From assembly GCF_047717795.1 (NCBI RefSeq), contig NZ_CP159808.1, positions 434,001 to 498,000 on the forward strand: a stretch of DNA of 64,000 nt, in the 5' to 3' direction. This document shows positions 53,405 through 61,115 of this stretch, one piece after another (position 1 is the stretch's first letter; every line of letters starts with the position of its first letter). Made by a program: the position numbers and the translations under genes. The DNA comes from Marisalimonas sp016777705. GTDB taxonomy: Bacteria > Pseudomonadota > Alphaproteobacteria > Puniceispirillales > Marisalimonadaceae. The notes beneath the pieces were generated by a model that saw only the letters and a program-made list of their open reading frames with translations, made no database searches and was not told the origin of the DNA.

Positions 53405-53422
53405 TCTTCTCAGCCGCACCAT
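53405..53422 (+). other. att2 (junction of element A and element B)
   Basis: The same 18 bases as att1. It separates the right end of element A from the left end of element B, the expected result of two insertions into one tRNA gene. Confidence 0.9.
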
Positions 53423-53679
53423 TTCTCATGCTAACCAATTGAAATGTAAGCACTTTTTGTGTAACAGGCAACTGGTGTGAAAGAAAATGAGAAATAAATG
53501 TGTCGCAAATCATGTGATGAAAAGAGATAATCAGTTTTATTATGTTCGTCATATACCTTCTGACTTAACCCATCATTATTCAGTTCAAAGAATTTGTTTT
53601 AGCTTGAAAACTAAATCTGATTCAACTGCAGTCAGGTTCTCTAAATCAATTACTCAAAGATTAGATGATTATTGGTTTG
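53405..53679 (+). repeat. Left-end direct repeat, copy 2 (275 bp)
   Basis: Matches 50920-51194. Its first 79 bases (to 53483) also occur, inverted, at 54636-54713 on the other side of the integrase gene, so the integrase is flanked by inverted 78-bp repeats. Confidence 0.92.
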
Positions 53680-54629
53680 GTATGCGTTTGAAGAATATGA
53701 ATGTACCTGCAGGAGATAAGATTAAACTAGATAGTGCTATTAATGATGACAAAACTCCAAAGATATCTGATGCTCTAGATTTATATCTAAGACTAAAGGG
53801 TATTGGAAAAGATAAAGTATTTTTTAGAACTGCTAAGAGAAACATTAGATATGTGATTAAAGTTTTAGGGAATAAGTCATTAAAATCATATTCATCATCT
53901 GATGGTGGGAAGTTTCGTGATTGGTTATTAGAAGAAGGGATGAGTGTAAATACTGTTAAGAGAGTATTTTCATCTATTAGGTCTATAATCAATATAGCTA
54001 TTAGTGAATATGGATTAGATTGTTCAAATGGATTTGCTAGGACTTACTTTCCAAATGATAATATTGTTCATATCCGTAAACCTTTACCTATAGATAAAAT
54101 CAAATTAGTGCATAAGTTATGCAGAGAATATGATGATGATTTAAGATGGTTAATTGCATTACTTAGTGATACTGGAATGAGATTAGGTGAGGGGGTAGGT
54201 TTACTTAAATCTGATATAAACCTTAATTGTGAGATACCTCATATAAGACTCATTCCTCATCCTTGGAGACGTCTAAAGACTAAAGGAAGTCAGAGATGTA
54301 TACCACTTGTGGGAGCATCACTCTGGGCTTGTAAGAGACTCCTAGAGAATAATAATGATAGTATATATGCCTTTCCTAGATATACTTCCGTGAGTATCTG
54401 CAATGCAAATAGTGCTAGTGCTGCTCTTAACAAATGGATGAAAGAGAAACTGTCAGATAGCTATGTAATTCATGGTTTTAGACATAGTATGCGTGACCGT
54501 TTAAGAGCCGTTGAATGTCCAAGTGATATAATTGATAAGATTGGTGGTTGGATAACTGCAGGAGTAGGACAATCTTATGGGCAAGGCTTTCCTTTAGAAG
54601 TTATTAGTAAATGGATGAAAAAGATTTAG
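53487..54629 (+). CDS. Tyrosine recombinase / integrase
   Basis: Site-specific recombinase expected to integrate and excise the elements at tRNA-Leu. 380 residues, complete. The N-terminal domain (1-64) is DUF6538-like, a SAM-like core-binding domain spans about 90-185, and the catalytic domain has R232 (TGMRLGE), H329 and R332 (HGFRH), W355 (GGW, where histidine or tryptophan is usual) and the nucleophile Y364 (SYGQG). It reads away from tRNA-Leu. Its stop is six bases before an inverted copy of its own leader. Its leader holds one arm-like site. Confidence 0.93.
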   Translation: MRNKCVANHVMKRDNQFYYVRHIPSDLTHHYSVQRICFSLKTKSDSTAVRFSKSITQRLDDYWFGMRLKNMNVPAGDKIKLDSAINDDKTPKISDALDLYLRLKGIGKDKVFFRTAKRNIRYVIKVLGNKSLKSYSSSDGGKFRDWLLEEGMSVNTVKRVFSSIRSIINIAISEYGLDCSNGFARTYFPNDNIVHIRKPLPIDKIKLVHKLCREYDDDLRWLIALLSDTGMRLGEGVGLLKSDINLNCEIPHIRLIPHPWRRLKTKGSQRCIPLVGASLWACKRLLENNNDSIYAFPRYTSVSICNANSASAALNKWMKEKLSDSYVIHGFRHSMRDRLRAVECPSDIIDKIGGWITAGVGQSYGQGFPLEVISKWMKKI

Positions 54630-54635
54630 TGAAGT

Positions 54636-54713
54636 CTTTCACACCAGTTGCCTGTTACACAAAAAGTGCTTACATTTCAATTGGTTAGCATGAGAAATGG
54701 TGCGGCTGAGAAG
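54636..54713 (-). repeat. Inverted copy of the element left end, containing att (attP-like)
   Basis: Exact inverted match to 53406-53483. Within it, 54697-54713 is the att core on the minus strand. Read on the minus strand together with 54714-55158, the sequence is right end, att, left end: the arrangement of an attP in an excised circle. Confidence 0.9.
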
Positions 54714-55158
54714 TAGTTCTATTCACTTCAAGTGCACCACTTACAACTGAACATAAGCAGTAGCCTCATATTATGTATTCCTGAATCCGTGTCAACAGGC
54801 ACGTTTTCTTTCACAGTTTCTTTCACAGTTAAGAAATGTTCCGGTAATGGAATAGCCTTACGTAAATGATAATTATATTTAGATGTTAAAGACACTTATA
54901 TGTATCATTTTAAATGACCCCCCATGCTAGAGCCAGTGCCGCCCTATACGTATTATATAGTTGTGCTCTTAGACAGATGGGGTCAAATAAGTGTTAACCA
55001 ATTTAAATCCAATCCAGAGTCTACTGAGAGCTTTTAGTGTATTCAGAATCTATGACATATGAGTGTGTAGCTTTGACTCTTGGTGACTCTTAAATGAGCA
55101 GGAATGGTGGTCTTAGTTAAACTGTACAAGCACTCTGTTTTTATTGCCTTGTAGTTCA
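54697..55158 (-). repeat. Inverted right-end repeat, left copy (IR-L)
   Basis: Inverted match to 61116-61578. The outer roughly 400 bases (54697 to about 55100) showed no difference by eye; the inner 60 bases are more diverged. It carries two arm-like TGTGAAAGA sites and a GGGCGGCACTGG stretch. No gene was seen in the 533 bases from 54630 to 55162. Confidence 0.92.
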
Positions 55159-55162
55159 TCTA

Positions 55163-56506
55163 CTACCCACCATTATGTATTTGCACTTTCTGGTCACGAC
55201 CATAATACCTACGTGCATAATAGGTCATTGTATCAGATAGATATTCCTTTAACTCTGCATCACTAACCTTGCCATCCTTGTTTGCATCACCTTCACCACT
55301 CATAGCCTTTAGGAAGTATTTAGTGAACAGACTATGTGAGCTGTCTTCTTCCCATGATGCCATTTGTCTCTCAGACCCTGCAGCTATCACTTTTACATTT
55401 GCAGGTATCATTGTTTTCTTGGGTGTAATGATAATTGGTGATGCTTTTGATATAAGTGACCCAGTTTGACTGCCACCTGAAAAACACGCTTCTAGTATTA
55501 CGGTCACTGACTTGGCAGGAAGTTTGCCTAAGTTTGAATAGAGAGTAGATAATTGATACCCAGTAAATTGAATAGTTTGTGAATCAGTATCTGAGGGCAC
55601 AAGATAAGCATCACCTTCTTCACCCGGAGCACCATGTCCAGCATAGTAGATGTATACATTTGATTTGTTAGGTTTGATGTAATTAAAGAGCTTTCCTTTA
55701 TGTGATTTATCATTGCCAAAGACACTTAATAGCTGAGCATTTGTAGCATCTTTAAGATAAATGATATTACCTTCTTTGATACCTTTAGCCTTCATGAAGT
55801 ATTGTTTAATGCCTTCTGCATCAGCATAGGCAGGATTTACATTGGGTATATCTTTACCTTGTTTCTTGTAATTAGCATTACCTATAATTACTGCTATATC
55901 ATCTCTTTTTTTATTGATTGATTTAAAGTTTACATTAATAGATTTATTGGGAAACTCAGATTTGGATTTAGTTGCAACAACTATTTTGGGTTGAGATTGT
56001 TGTTGTTCTTTTTGTTTTTTCTCAAGTGCCGCTAGTTTGCGTTCTAATTCCCTAGCTCTTTTATTAGCAGCATCTAATTCTACAACTGATATTTTTGATT
56101 TTGGATTAGATATCTTTGAATATTTTTTATCTTTGTTATCCTCTAAATTAACCTTAAAAAATTCGTCACACTTACTCTTAAGCTTATCTTGTTTATATAA
56201 AAACAATTTATTTAAAGTTATTAAGTCCTTTCTTTTATGGAGACCTGAAAAGAATAAAGGTTCTTTGGCAAGATTACATAAATATTCTTGTCCTGCTCCA
56301 TCCAAATAGTAACTTTCAACTTCTTTAAGAGTCATTACTCTTCTTGCATTACTTGGGCATCCTCCCCAAAAAGGTTTTGGAAAAGGTAACACACTATTTT
56401 CATATGCAACGTTAGAGCACCACTTTTCAGATAAAGCATAACTAATAGTATTAGTATTTAATATAATAAATAGAGATAACATAATTAGTTTTGCAAAATA
56501 TATCAT
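55163..56506 (-). CDS. Secreted caspase-like (peptidase C14) protein with EF-hand loop, copy A
   Basis: 447 residues. A signal peptide (about 1-25) suggests export. A coiled coil (about 145-172, ELDAANKRARELERKLAALEKK) leads to a caspase-fold protease domain from about 200 (DDIAVIIGNANYKK), with the histidine of YYAGHG at 291 and the cysteine of LEACFSGG at 341 as the catalytic dyad. A canonical EF-hand calcium loop, DANKDGKVSDAE, is at 407-418. The last about 250 residues are about 95% identical to copy B at 58091. It points towards IR-L, away from the central control region. Target unknown. Confidence 0.9.
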   Translation of the reverse strand: MIYFAKLIMLSLFIILNTNTISYALSEKWCSNVAYENSVLPFPKPFWGGCPSNARRVMTLKEVESYYLDGAGQEYLCNLAKEPLFFSGLHKRKDLITLNKLFLYKQDKLKSKCDEFFKVNLEDNKDKKYSKISNPKSKISVVELDAANKRARELERKLAALEKKQKEQQQSQPKIVVATKSKSEFPNKSINVNFKSINKKRDDIAVIIGNANYKKQGKDIPNVNPAYADAEGIKQYFMKAKGIKEGNIIYLKDATNAQLLSVFGNDKSHKGKLFNYIKPNKSNVYIYYAGHGAPGEEGDAYLVPSDTDSQTIQFTGYQLSTLYSNLGKLPAKSVTVILEACFSGGSQTGSLISKASPIIITPKKTMIPANVKVIAAGSERQMASWEEDSSHSLFTKYFLKAMSGEGDANKDGKVSDAELKEYLSDTMTYYARRYYGRDQKVQIHNGG

Positions 56507-56509
56507 ATT

Positions 56510-56599
56510 TTATTTACCACTGAATAAATCTTTATTATTTGTAATTAAAGTAGCAAGGACAGCCAACACAACTGCCATCATTTTAAATGCATAGTTCAT
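56510..56599 (-). CDS. Small leftover ORF, 29 aa, matching a signal peptide
   Basis: The first 13 residues (MNYAFKMMAVVLA) equal those of the LPP20-like protein at 60194, then the sequence diverges to a short lysine-bearing end. Its stop is three bases before the caspase A start, so it could be a leader ORF, but the match to another gene's signal peptide makes a rearrangement scar more likely. Confidence 0.5.
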   Translation of the reverse strand: MNYAFKMMAVVLAVLATLITNNKDLFSGK

Positions 56600-56639
56600 G
56601 TGATTACACTAGCAAGTTAAGTTTTATTTGTGAAGTAGT

Positions 56640-56960
56640 TAGAGTGTGAGCATTTAAATGCAACACGGATGGAATACGTAAGTGATTATTAGTACGGATA
56701 TATACTTAAAACTATAGAGACATCTAAATGTATCATTTAAATGACCATTTAAGTGAACATTTAAGTGTCACATTATAAGTGTATTTAATAAGTTTTTTAA
56801 TACTAAAATTAATAATCATTTATAATTATAAATCATTTAAATGTTACATTTAGATGTACATATAAGTTTTACAGTTAAGTGTATTTTACAAGTATTTCTA
56901 ATACTAAAATCTATAATCATTTATAATTATAATTCATTTAAATGTTACATTTATATGTAT
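56640..56960 (+). repeat. AT-rich direct repeats with CATTTAAATG-like palindromes
   Basis: Two about 83-bp copies with a period of about 100 bp begin near 56777 and 56877, each containing AATACTAAAA, TAATCATTTATAATTATAA and CATTTAAATG. Palindromic or near-palindromic CATTTAAATG, CATTTAAGTG and CATTTAGATG motifs recur about eight times from 56653. No gene is present. Such a region is typical of a replication origin or a multi-operator control region. Confidence 0.75.
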
Positions 56961-56970
56961 TTTTTATAAT

Positions 56971-57053
56971 AGTAATAAGTAAGTAATAAGTAAGTAATAA
57001 GTAAGTAATAAGTAAGTAATAAGTAAGTAATAAGTAAGTAATAAGTAAGTAAT
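56971..57053 (+). repeat. Tandem 11-bp iterons, 7 full copies plus a partial
   Basis: The unit AGTAATAAGTA repeats exactly seven times from 56971 to 57047 and is followed by AGTAAT. The spacing of one helical turn places every copy on one face of the DNA. It lies about 160 bases before the replication-like gene. It is not a CRISPR array: units are far too short and have no spacers. Confidence 0.95.
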
Positions 57054-57058
57054 ATCTT

Positions 57059-57132
57059 ATACTCTAATGGAGTATAGTGGTACTCATACGTACCATAAAA
57101 ACCTTGCTATTTTAGTGTATTTATAGTATACT
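57059..57132 (+). promoter_or_regulatory. Promoter with two palindromes before the replication-like gene
   Basis: TTGCTA at 57104-57109, 17 bases, then TATACT at 57127-57132, a good sigma70-type promoter. Upstream are two inverted repeats: ATACTC..GAGTAT (57059-57075) and TGGTAC..GTACCA (57078-57095). The -10 lies inside the AGTATACT palindrome. Autoregulation by the following gene is a reasonable inference. Confidence 0.7.
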
Positions 57133-57212
57133 ACATATACCCCAAAAAGACAGTATTTATTCGTGCAAAGCTATAGTTTGCAATGATTTTCCTTATTAAT
57201 AGAAAGGTATAT

Positions 57213-58019
57213 ATGACCGTTATAGAACATAAGTATTTTGAGCATCCAGATGTATGTATAAGACATCTTGAATGGACAGCATTTCAACACATTCTTTTTG
57301 ATAAAGATTGGAATAAACTTAGAGATGCTATTCCAGAATATGACCAAAGACCATTCTATTGGCTAGAGCATTTTCATGCAAAAGCAAAAGAGAAACATCA
57401 TCTAATCAAAGGAAAGTTGTACAAGAAAGACATCACATCTATGGAAGATTTTTATCGTGAATTAGATAAACTCCTTAAACCCAAACCATTAGGTAAGGCA
57501 CTTAAAGATAAGAAACAAAGAACGGCTCAATCAGCTTATCAAAAAGAGCAATTAGGTGATGCTTACATAGATAATAAGCTACTCATATCTAAAGCTAAAC
57601 AATCTGCCTTTCAGTTAGCTGAACATAATGCTGATAAAGATATGATAGTAACAAGAGCTAATGAGTTAGTTAAAGAACATTTAAATGAAGCATTATCACC
57701 TGAACAGCTTAACACTCTAATCAATTTGATTGAAAGACAAGTTGATAAGCATCTCAGGTTAGATAGAGTTGAAGCATCTATAATAGATACAGATAATAAG
57801 AATATGTACTTTATGTGGGGTAAGATTAAGAGACAAATTGTGAAGAAAGATACATTTGCATGGACAAATGCATTAGCAGCTAAAGAAGCTCGTTGCTCCA
57901 AAGGTGATGTGAAAGCTATTATGAGAAATCTAGAAAAGCTAGGTGCAATTAAGTGCATACAAAAAGGTAAGAGTGGTAGCTTTACTAGAAGAGCTAATCT
58001 GTATCGCAGGGAAGTTTAA
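57213..58019 (+). CDS. Replication-initiator-like or DNA-binding protein of element B
   Basis: Function not recognised; assigned by position and shape. 268 residues, basic. The C-terminal part (about 190-260) looks like a winged helix: IKRQIVKKDTFAWTNALAAKEARCSKGDVKAIMRNLEKLGAIKCIQKG, with helix-helix-wing spacing. The start at 57213 has AGAAAGG five bases upstream; an in-frame ATG at 57183 adds ten residues. It sits directly downstream of iterons, palindromes and a promoter, as Rep genes of iteron plasmids do. It could instead be a transcription factor controlling the element. Confidence 0.55.
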   Translation: MTVIEHKYFEHPDVCIRHLEWTAFQHILFDKDWNKLRDAIPEYDQRPFYWLEHFHAKAKEKHHLIKGKLYKKDITSMEDFYRELDKLLKPKPLGKALKDKKQRTAQSAYQKEQLGDAYIDNKLLISKAKQSAFQLAEHNADKDMIVTRANELVKEHLNEALSPEQLNTLINLIERQVDKHLRLDRVEASIIDTDNKNMYFMWGKIKRQIVKKDTFAWTNALAAKEARCSKGDVKAIMRNLEKLGAIKCIQKGKSGSFTRRANLYRREV

Positions 58020-58090
58020 AGGAAGTTGTAATTTGTTATATAACTTGAATAAACTTTACCTTGCACAACTATTTTGATTAAACTGTCAGT

Positions 58091-60190
58091 ATGAAAAAAC
58101 TATTCGTCACATTGTCATTTTTGATTTTAGTCATTTGTATCTCTTCACAGAGTTGGGCGTTACCACCTTGTAATACAAATATTAACATAAATAAATGGGA
58201 TAAATGCGTTGGAGAGAATTGGGATAAAAGTGGTTTTTATCGAGGAGAATTTTTTAATGGTATAGAAAATGGGGTTGGTGAGTTAAGAATTAATAAAAAA
58301 AGATGGCATCGAGGTAATTTTTTTAACGGAAAATTTCATGGGTTAGGCGTAAGAATTGATACAACAGGAAACACTTTATCAATTGTTATTGGAAATTGGA
58401 AAAATGGAATTCTTATAAAAGGGTTATTGGTTTCAAAATATGGAAAATATTATGGTAATTGGAATAATCAAAAATTTGATGGAAAAGGTTTTTTTATAGA
58501 CAATAAAAGTAAAATTACTTTTGGAAACTATGAAGAGGGGACGTTAATAAATAACCAATTAAAAAAAAATGCTGACAAAAAATGTAAAAAAAATGAAATG
58601 AAGAAATGTTTTGGTTTAAAGGGGAAAGAGGATAATTTTGTAGCAGGCGAATTTGAAAGTAAGAAATTAAATGGTTATGGGTATATCAAAGATAAAAACT
58701 TTGAATTTTTTGGAATTTTTAAAAACAATACGAATATTGGTAATGGTGCTATGATTTTTAAAAATGGTGACCTTTACTATGGTAACTTTAAAGGATTAAG
58801 ACCGTTTGGTTCAGGACTTTCAATTTCCCAAAGACCTTTCTTAATAACTTATCTTGGAAATCATGATAAACATGGTTTAAATGGAAATGGAGTAATGTTT
58901 GCAGATAATAATGAAGAAAACACCTTGAAACATATGTCATCATATTTTGGCAAGTTTAAAAATCATGAGTTTTCTGGTGCAGGATTAAAGATTAGTAATA
59001 AAGGTTCTTTTTTTTATGGTGAATGGAAATTTGCTATGCCAAATGGAATTGGTTTTAGTGTAGCAGAAGATGGAAAATATGTAGGTGATTGGGTCAATGG
59101 TCAGAAACAAGGTTTGGGATTATTAATTAAAAATAGAAATAATACCTTTGTAGGTGAATTAATTAATAATAAACCTCATGGAATGGGAGTTATGTATCAT
59201 AAAAATAAAGAAAATAAAGAAGGGCAATGGGGGCATGGAAAATTTTTAACGAAGAGTGAAGTAGATGATAAGGTAAAAAAATATGTTACCAGCTCACCTA
59301 CATTAGAAAATTTTTCAAGTTTTTACCCTAACCTTTTAAAAAACAAAGAACAAAAATCCAAATCTTCAACAATAGTAAAAAACCAACTAGATTCTAAGTT
59401 TTCCAATAAATCTATTAATGTGAACTTTAAATCTATTTCCAAAAGACCAGATGACATTGCTGTTATTATTGGAAATGCCAACTACAAGAAAATGGGTAAA
59501 GACATACCAAACGTAAATCCTGCCTATGCTGATGCAGCAGGTATTAAACAATACTTCATGAAAGCTAAAGGCATTAAAGAAGGTAATATTATTTACCTTA
59601 AAGATGCTACAGGTTCACAACTTGCAAGTGTCTTTGGCAATGAAAAGTCCTACAAAGGTAAACTCTTTAACTACATCAAACCTAACAAATCAAATGTATA
59701 TATTTACTATGCAGGTCATGGTGCTCCGGGTGAAGAAGGTGATGCTTACCTTGTGCCTACTGATACTGATTCACAAACTATACAGTTTACTGGATATCAA
59801 TTATCAACTCTGTATTCTAACTTAGGCAAACTTCCTGCTAAGTCTGTGACCGTAATATTAGAAGCGTGTTTCTCTGGTGGCAGTCAATCTGGTTCACTTA
59901 TATCAAAAGCATCTCCAATTGTAATTACACCTAAAAAAACAATGATACCTGCAAATGTTAAAGTGATAGCTGCAGGTTCTGAGAGACAAATGGCATCATG
60001 GGAAGAAGATAGCTCACATAGTCTGTTCACTAAATACTTCCTAAAGGCTATGAGTGGTGAAGGTGATAGTAATAAGGATGGCAAGGTAAGTGATGCAGAG
60101 TTGAAGGAATACTTATCTGATACAATGACGTATTATGCACGTAGGTATTATGGTCGTGACCAGAAAGTGCAAATACATAATGGTGGGTAG
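58091..60190 (+). CDS. Secreted MORN-repeat / caspase-like protease fusion, copy B
   Basis: 699 residues. A signal peptide (about 1-23, ending SQSWA) is followed by about ten MORN-type repeats (about 45-395), such as GEFFNGIENGVGELRI, GNFFNGKFHGLGVRI and GDWVNGQKQGLGLL, then a linker and a caspase-fold domain from about 450 with H543 (YYAGHG) and C593 (LEACFSGG). A canonical EF-hand loop, DSNKDGKVSDAE, lies at 659-670. The last about 250 residues match copy A. MORN repeats bind membranes or partners in other proteins. It is followed three bases later by the LPP20-like gene. Confidence 0.88.
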   Translation: MKKLFVTLSFLILVICISSQSWALPPCNTNININKWDKCVGENWDKSGFYRGEFFNGIENGVGELRINKKRWHRGNFFNGKFHGLGVRIDTTGNTLSIVIGNWKNGILIKGLLVSKYGKYYGNWNNQKFDGKGFFIDNKSKITFGNYEEGTLINNQLKKNADKKCKKNEMKKCFGLKGKEDNFVAGEFESKKLNGYGYIKDKNFEFFGIFKNNTNIGNGAMIFKNGDLYYGNFKGLRPFGSGLSISQRPFLITYLGNHDKHGLNGNGVMFADNNEENTLKHMSSYFGKFKNHEFSGAGLKISNKGSFFYGEWKFAMPNGIGFSVAEDGKYVGDWVNGQKQGLGLLIKNRNNTFVGELINNKPHGMGVMYHKNKENKEGQWGHGKFLTKSEVDDKVKKYVTSSPTLENFSSFYPNLLKNKEQKSKSSTIVKNQLDSKFSNKSINVNFKSISKRPDDIAVIIGNANYKKMGKDIPNVNPAYADAAGIKQYFMKAKGIKEGNIIYLKDATGSQLASVFGNEKSYKGKLFNYIKPNKSNVYIYYAGHGAPGEEGDAYLVPTDTDSQTIQFTGYQLSTLYSNLGKLPAKSVTVILEACFSGGSQSGSLISKASPIVITPKKTMIPANVKVIAAGSERQMASWEEDSSHSLFTKYFLKAMSGEGDSNKDGKVSDAELKEYLSDTMTYYARRYYGRDQKVQIHNGG

Positions 60191-60193
60191 TAG

Positions 60194-61051
60194 ATGAACT
60201 ATGCATTTAAAATGATGGCAGTTGTGTTGGCATTATTGATGCCTCATAAATTAGTCTTAGCTGAAAAATTACCTCTAGATTGTAAAATTATCAAAAGAAA
60301 TGTTGAAAATATGATTAAGAATAATAAGTCATGTGGATTAGCAAAACCTCAATCTTGTTATTCAATGGAAGTTGTGAGCGCACAAAAATATAATAGCCTT
60401 GAGTACCAAATATATATTGAAGGAAACTTGTCTAAATCATATTTGCAAGTATTAGAAGAAAGAGATAACACATTTTCCAATAGTTTAATTTTTCATTCTA
60501 TTAATAATAAAACACAAACAATAAATTATATTTTTGAAGACAAAAGTTTTTCTTCAAAATCTAATTTAGCAGAAAATGAAAATTGTAATTTTTTAGATTT
60601 ATTTAGAGGAATAAAATCTTTGCCTTTAAATGCATCTTATAATGATGAAATGGATATAGATAATATTCCAAAATGGTGTCTAAATATTCGCCTATCAAAA
60701 AAATCTCTTATTTCTTGTGGTATTGGAGAATCTAAAAGCAAACATATAGCGAAAGATATTGCGCTTCTAAATGCTAGAACACAAATAGGAGATGCCTTAG
60801 ATTCAGAAATAACAAGCAAAAGAAATGAATATTTTAATTATAATGGAATTATGTCAAGAATTAGTATTGGAAAAAGTGAAATCCTAAAGATGGAAACTTT
60901 AAAAAGTTATACTCATTTTGTAAATAATAAGTATATCCACTATAACTTAACAGAATACCCCATTTTAAACCTCAAGAAGTTACCTTTAAATAAAACTGCT
61001 GATGAAGCCATGAAAGAATTGGAAGCTAAAATAAACAATATAAAAAAATAA
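60194..61051 (+). CDS. Secreted LPP20-like protein, 285 aa
   Basis: A signal peptide (about 1-23, ending LVLA) suggests export. The segment SCGIGESKSKHIAKDIALLNARTQIGDALDSEIT near residue 175 resembles the LPP20 motif of lipoprotein-like proteins, in which a G-x-G is followed by A-x-x-x-A-x-x-x-A-rich helix. No lipobox cysteine was seen at the cleavage site. It starts three bases after caspase B, so the pair is co-translated and may act together in the periplasm. Its signal sequence is duplicated in the 29-codon ORF near caspase A. Function unknown. Confidence 0.58.
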   Translation: MNYAFKMMAVVLALLMPHKLVLAEKLPLDCKIIKRNVENMIKNNKSCGLAKPQSCYSMEVVSAQKYNSLEYQIYIEGNLSKSYLQVLEERDNTFSNSLIFHSINNKTQTINYIFEDKSFSSKSNLAENENCNFLDLFRGIKSLPLNASYNDEMDIDNIPKWCLNIRLSKKSLISCGIGESKSKHIAKDIALLNARTQIGDALDSEITSKRNEYFNYNGIMSRISIGKSEILKMETLKSYTHFVNNKYIHYNLTEYPILNLKKLPLNKTADEAMKELEAKINNIKK

Positions 61052-61115
61052 AATAATAAACTACACGCATACGTAGAACAGAATGTTGTCCAACAATCAT
61101 CTGGCTCACAAACAC

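Larger units (their letters stand above)
50920..53422 (+). mobile_element. Element A: tRNA-Leu-integrated element with a truncated integrase
   Basis: Bounded by att1 (50920-50937) and att2 (53405-53422), which are identical over 18 bases. Contents in order: a left end with integrase promoter and the first 64 integrase codons, three plus-strand genes of unknown function (51260, 51995, 52463), and a right end (about 53245-53404) with two ACTGTGAAAGA sites. No intact recombinase gene lies inside, so mobility would need the integrase of element B or homologous recombination between the 275-bp left-end repeats. Relationship to element B is clear from both ends. Confidence 0.85.

Noticed and set aside
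53400..53425. A second tRNA-Leu gene at att2 or att3
   Set aside because: Only the last 17-18 bases of the tRNA are present; the rest of the cloverleaf is missing.
56971..57053. Tandem repeats as a CRISPR array
   Set aside because: The unit is only 11 bases with no spacers and there are no cas genes; iterons fit better.
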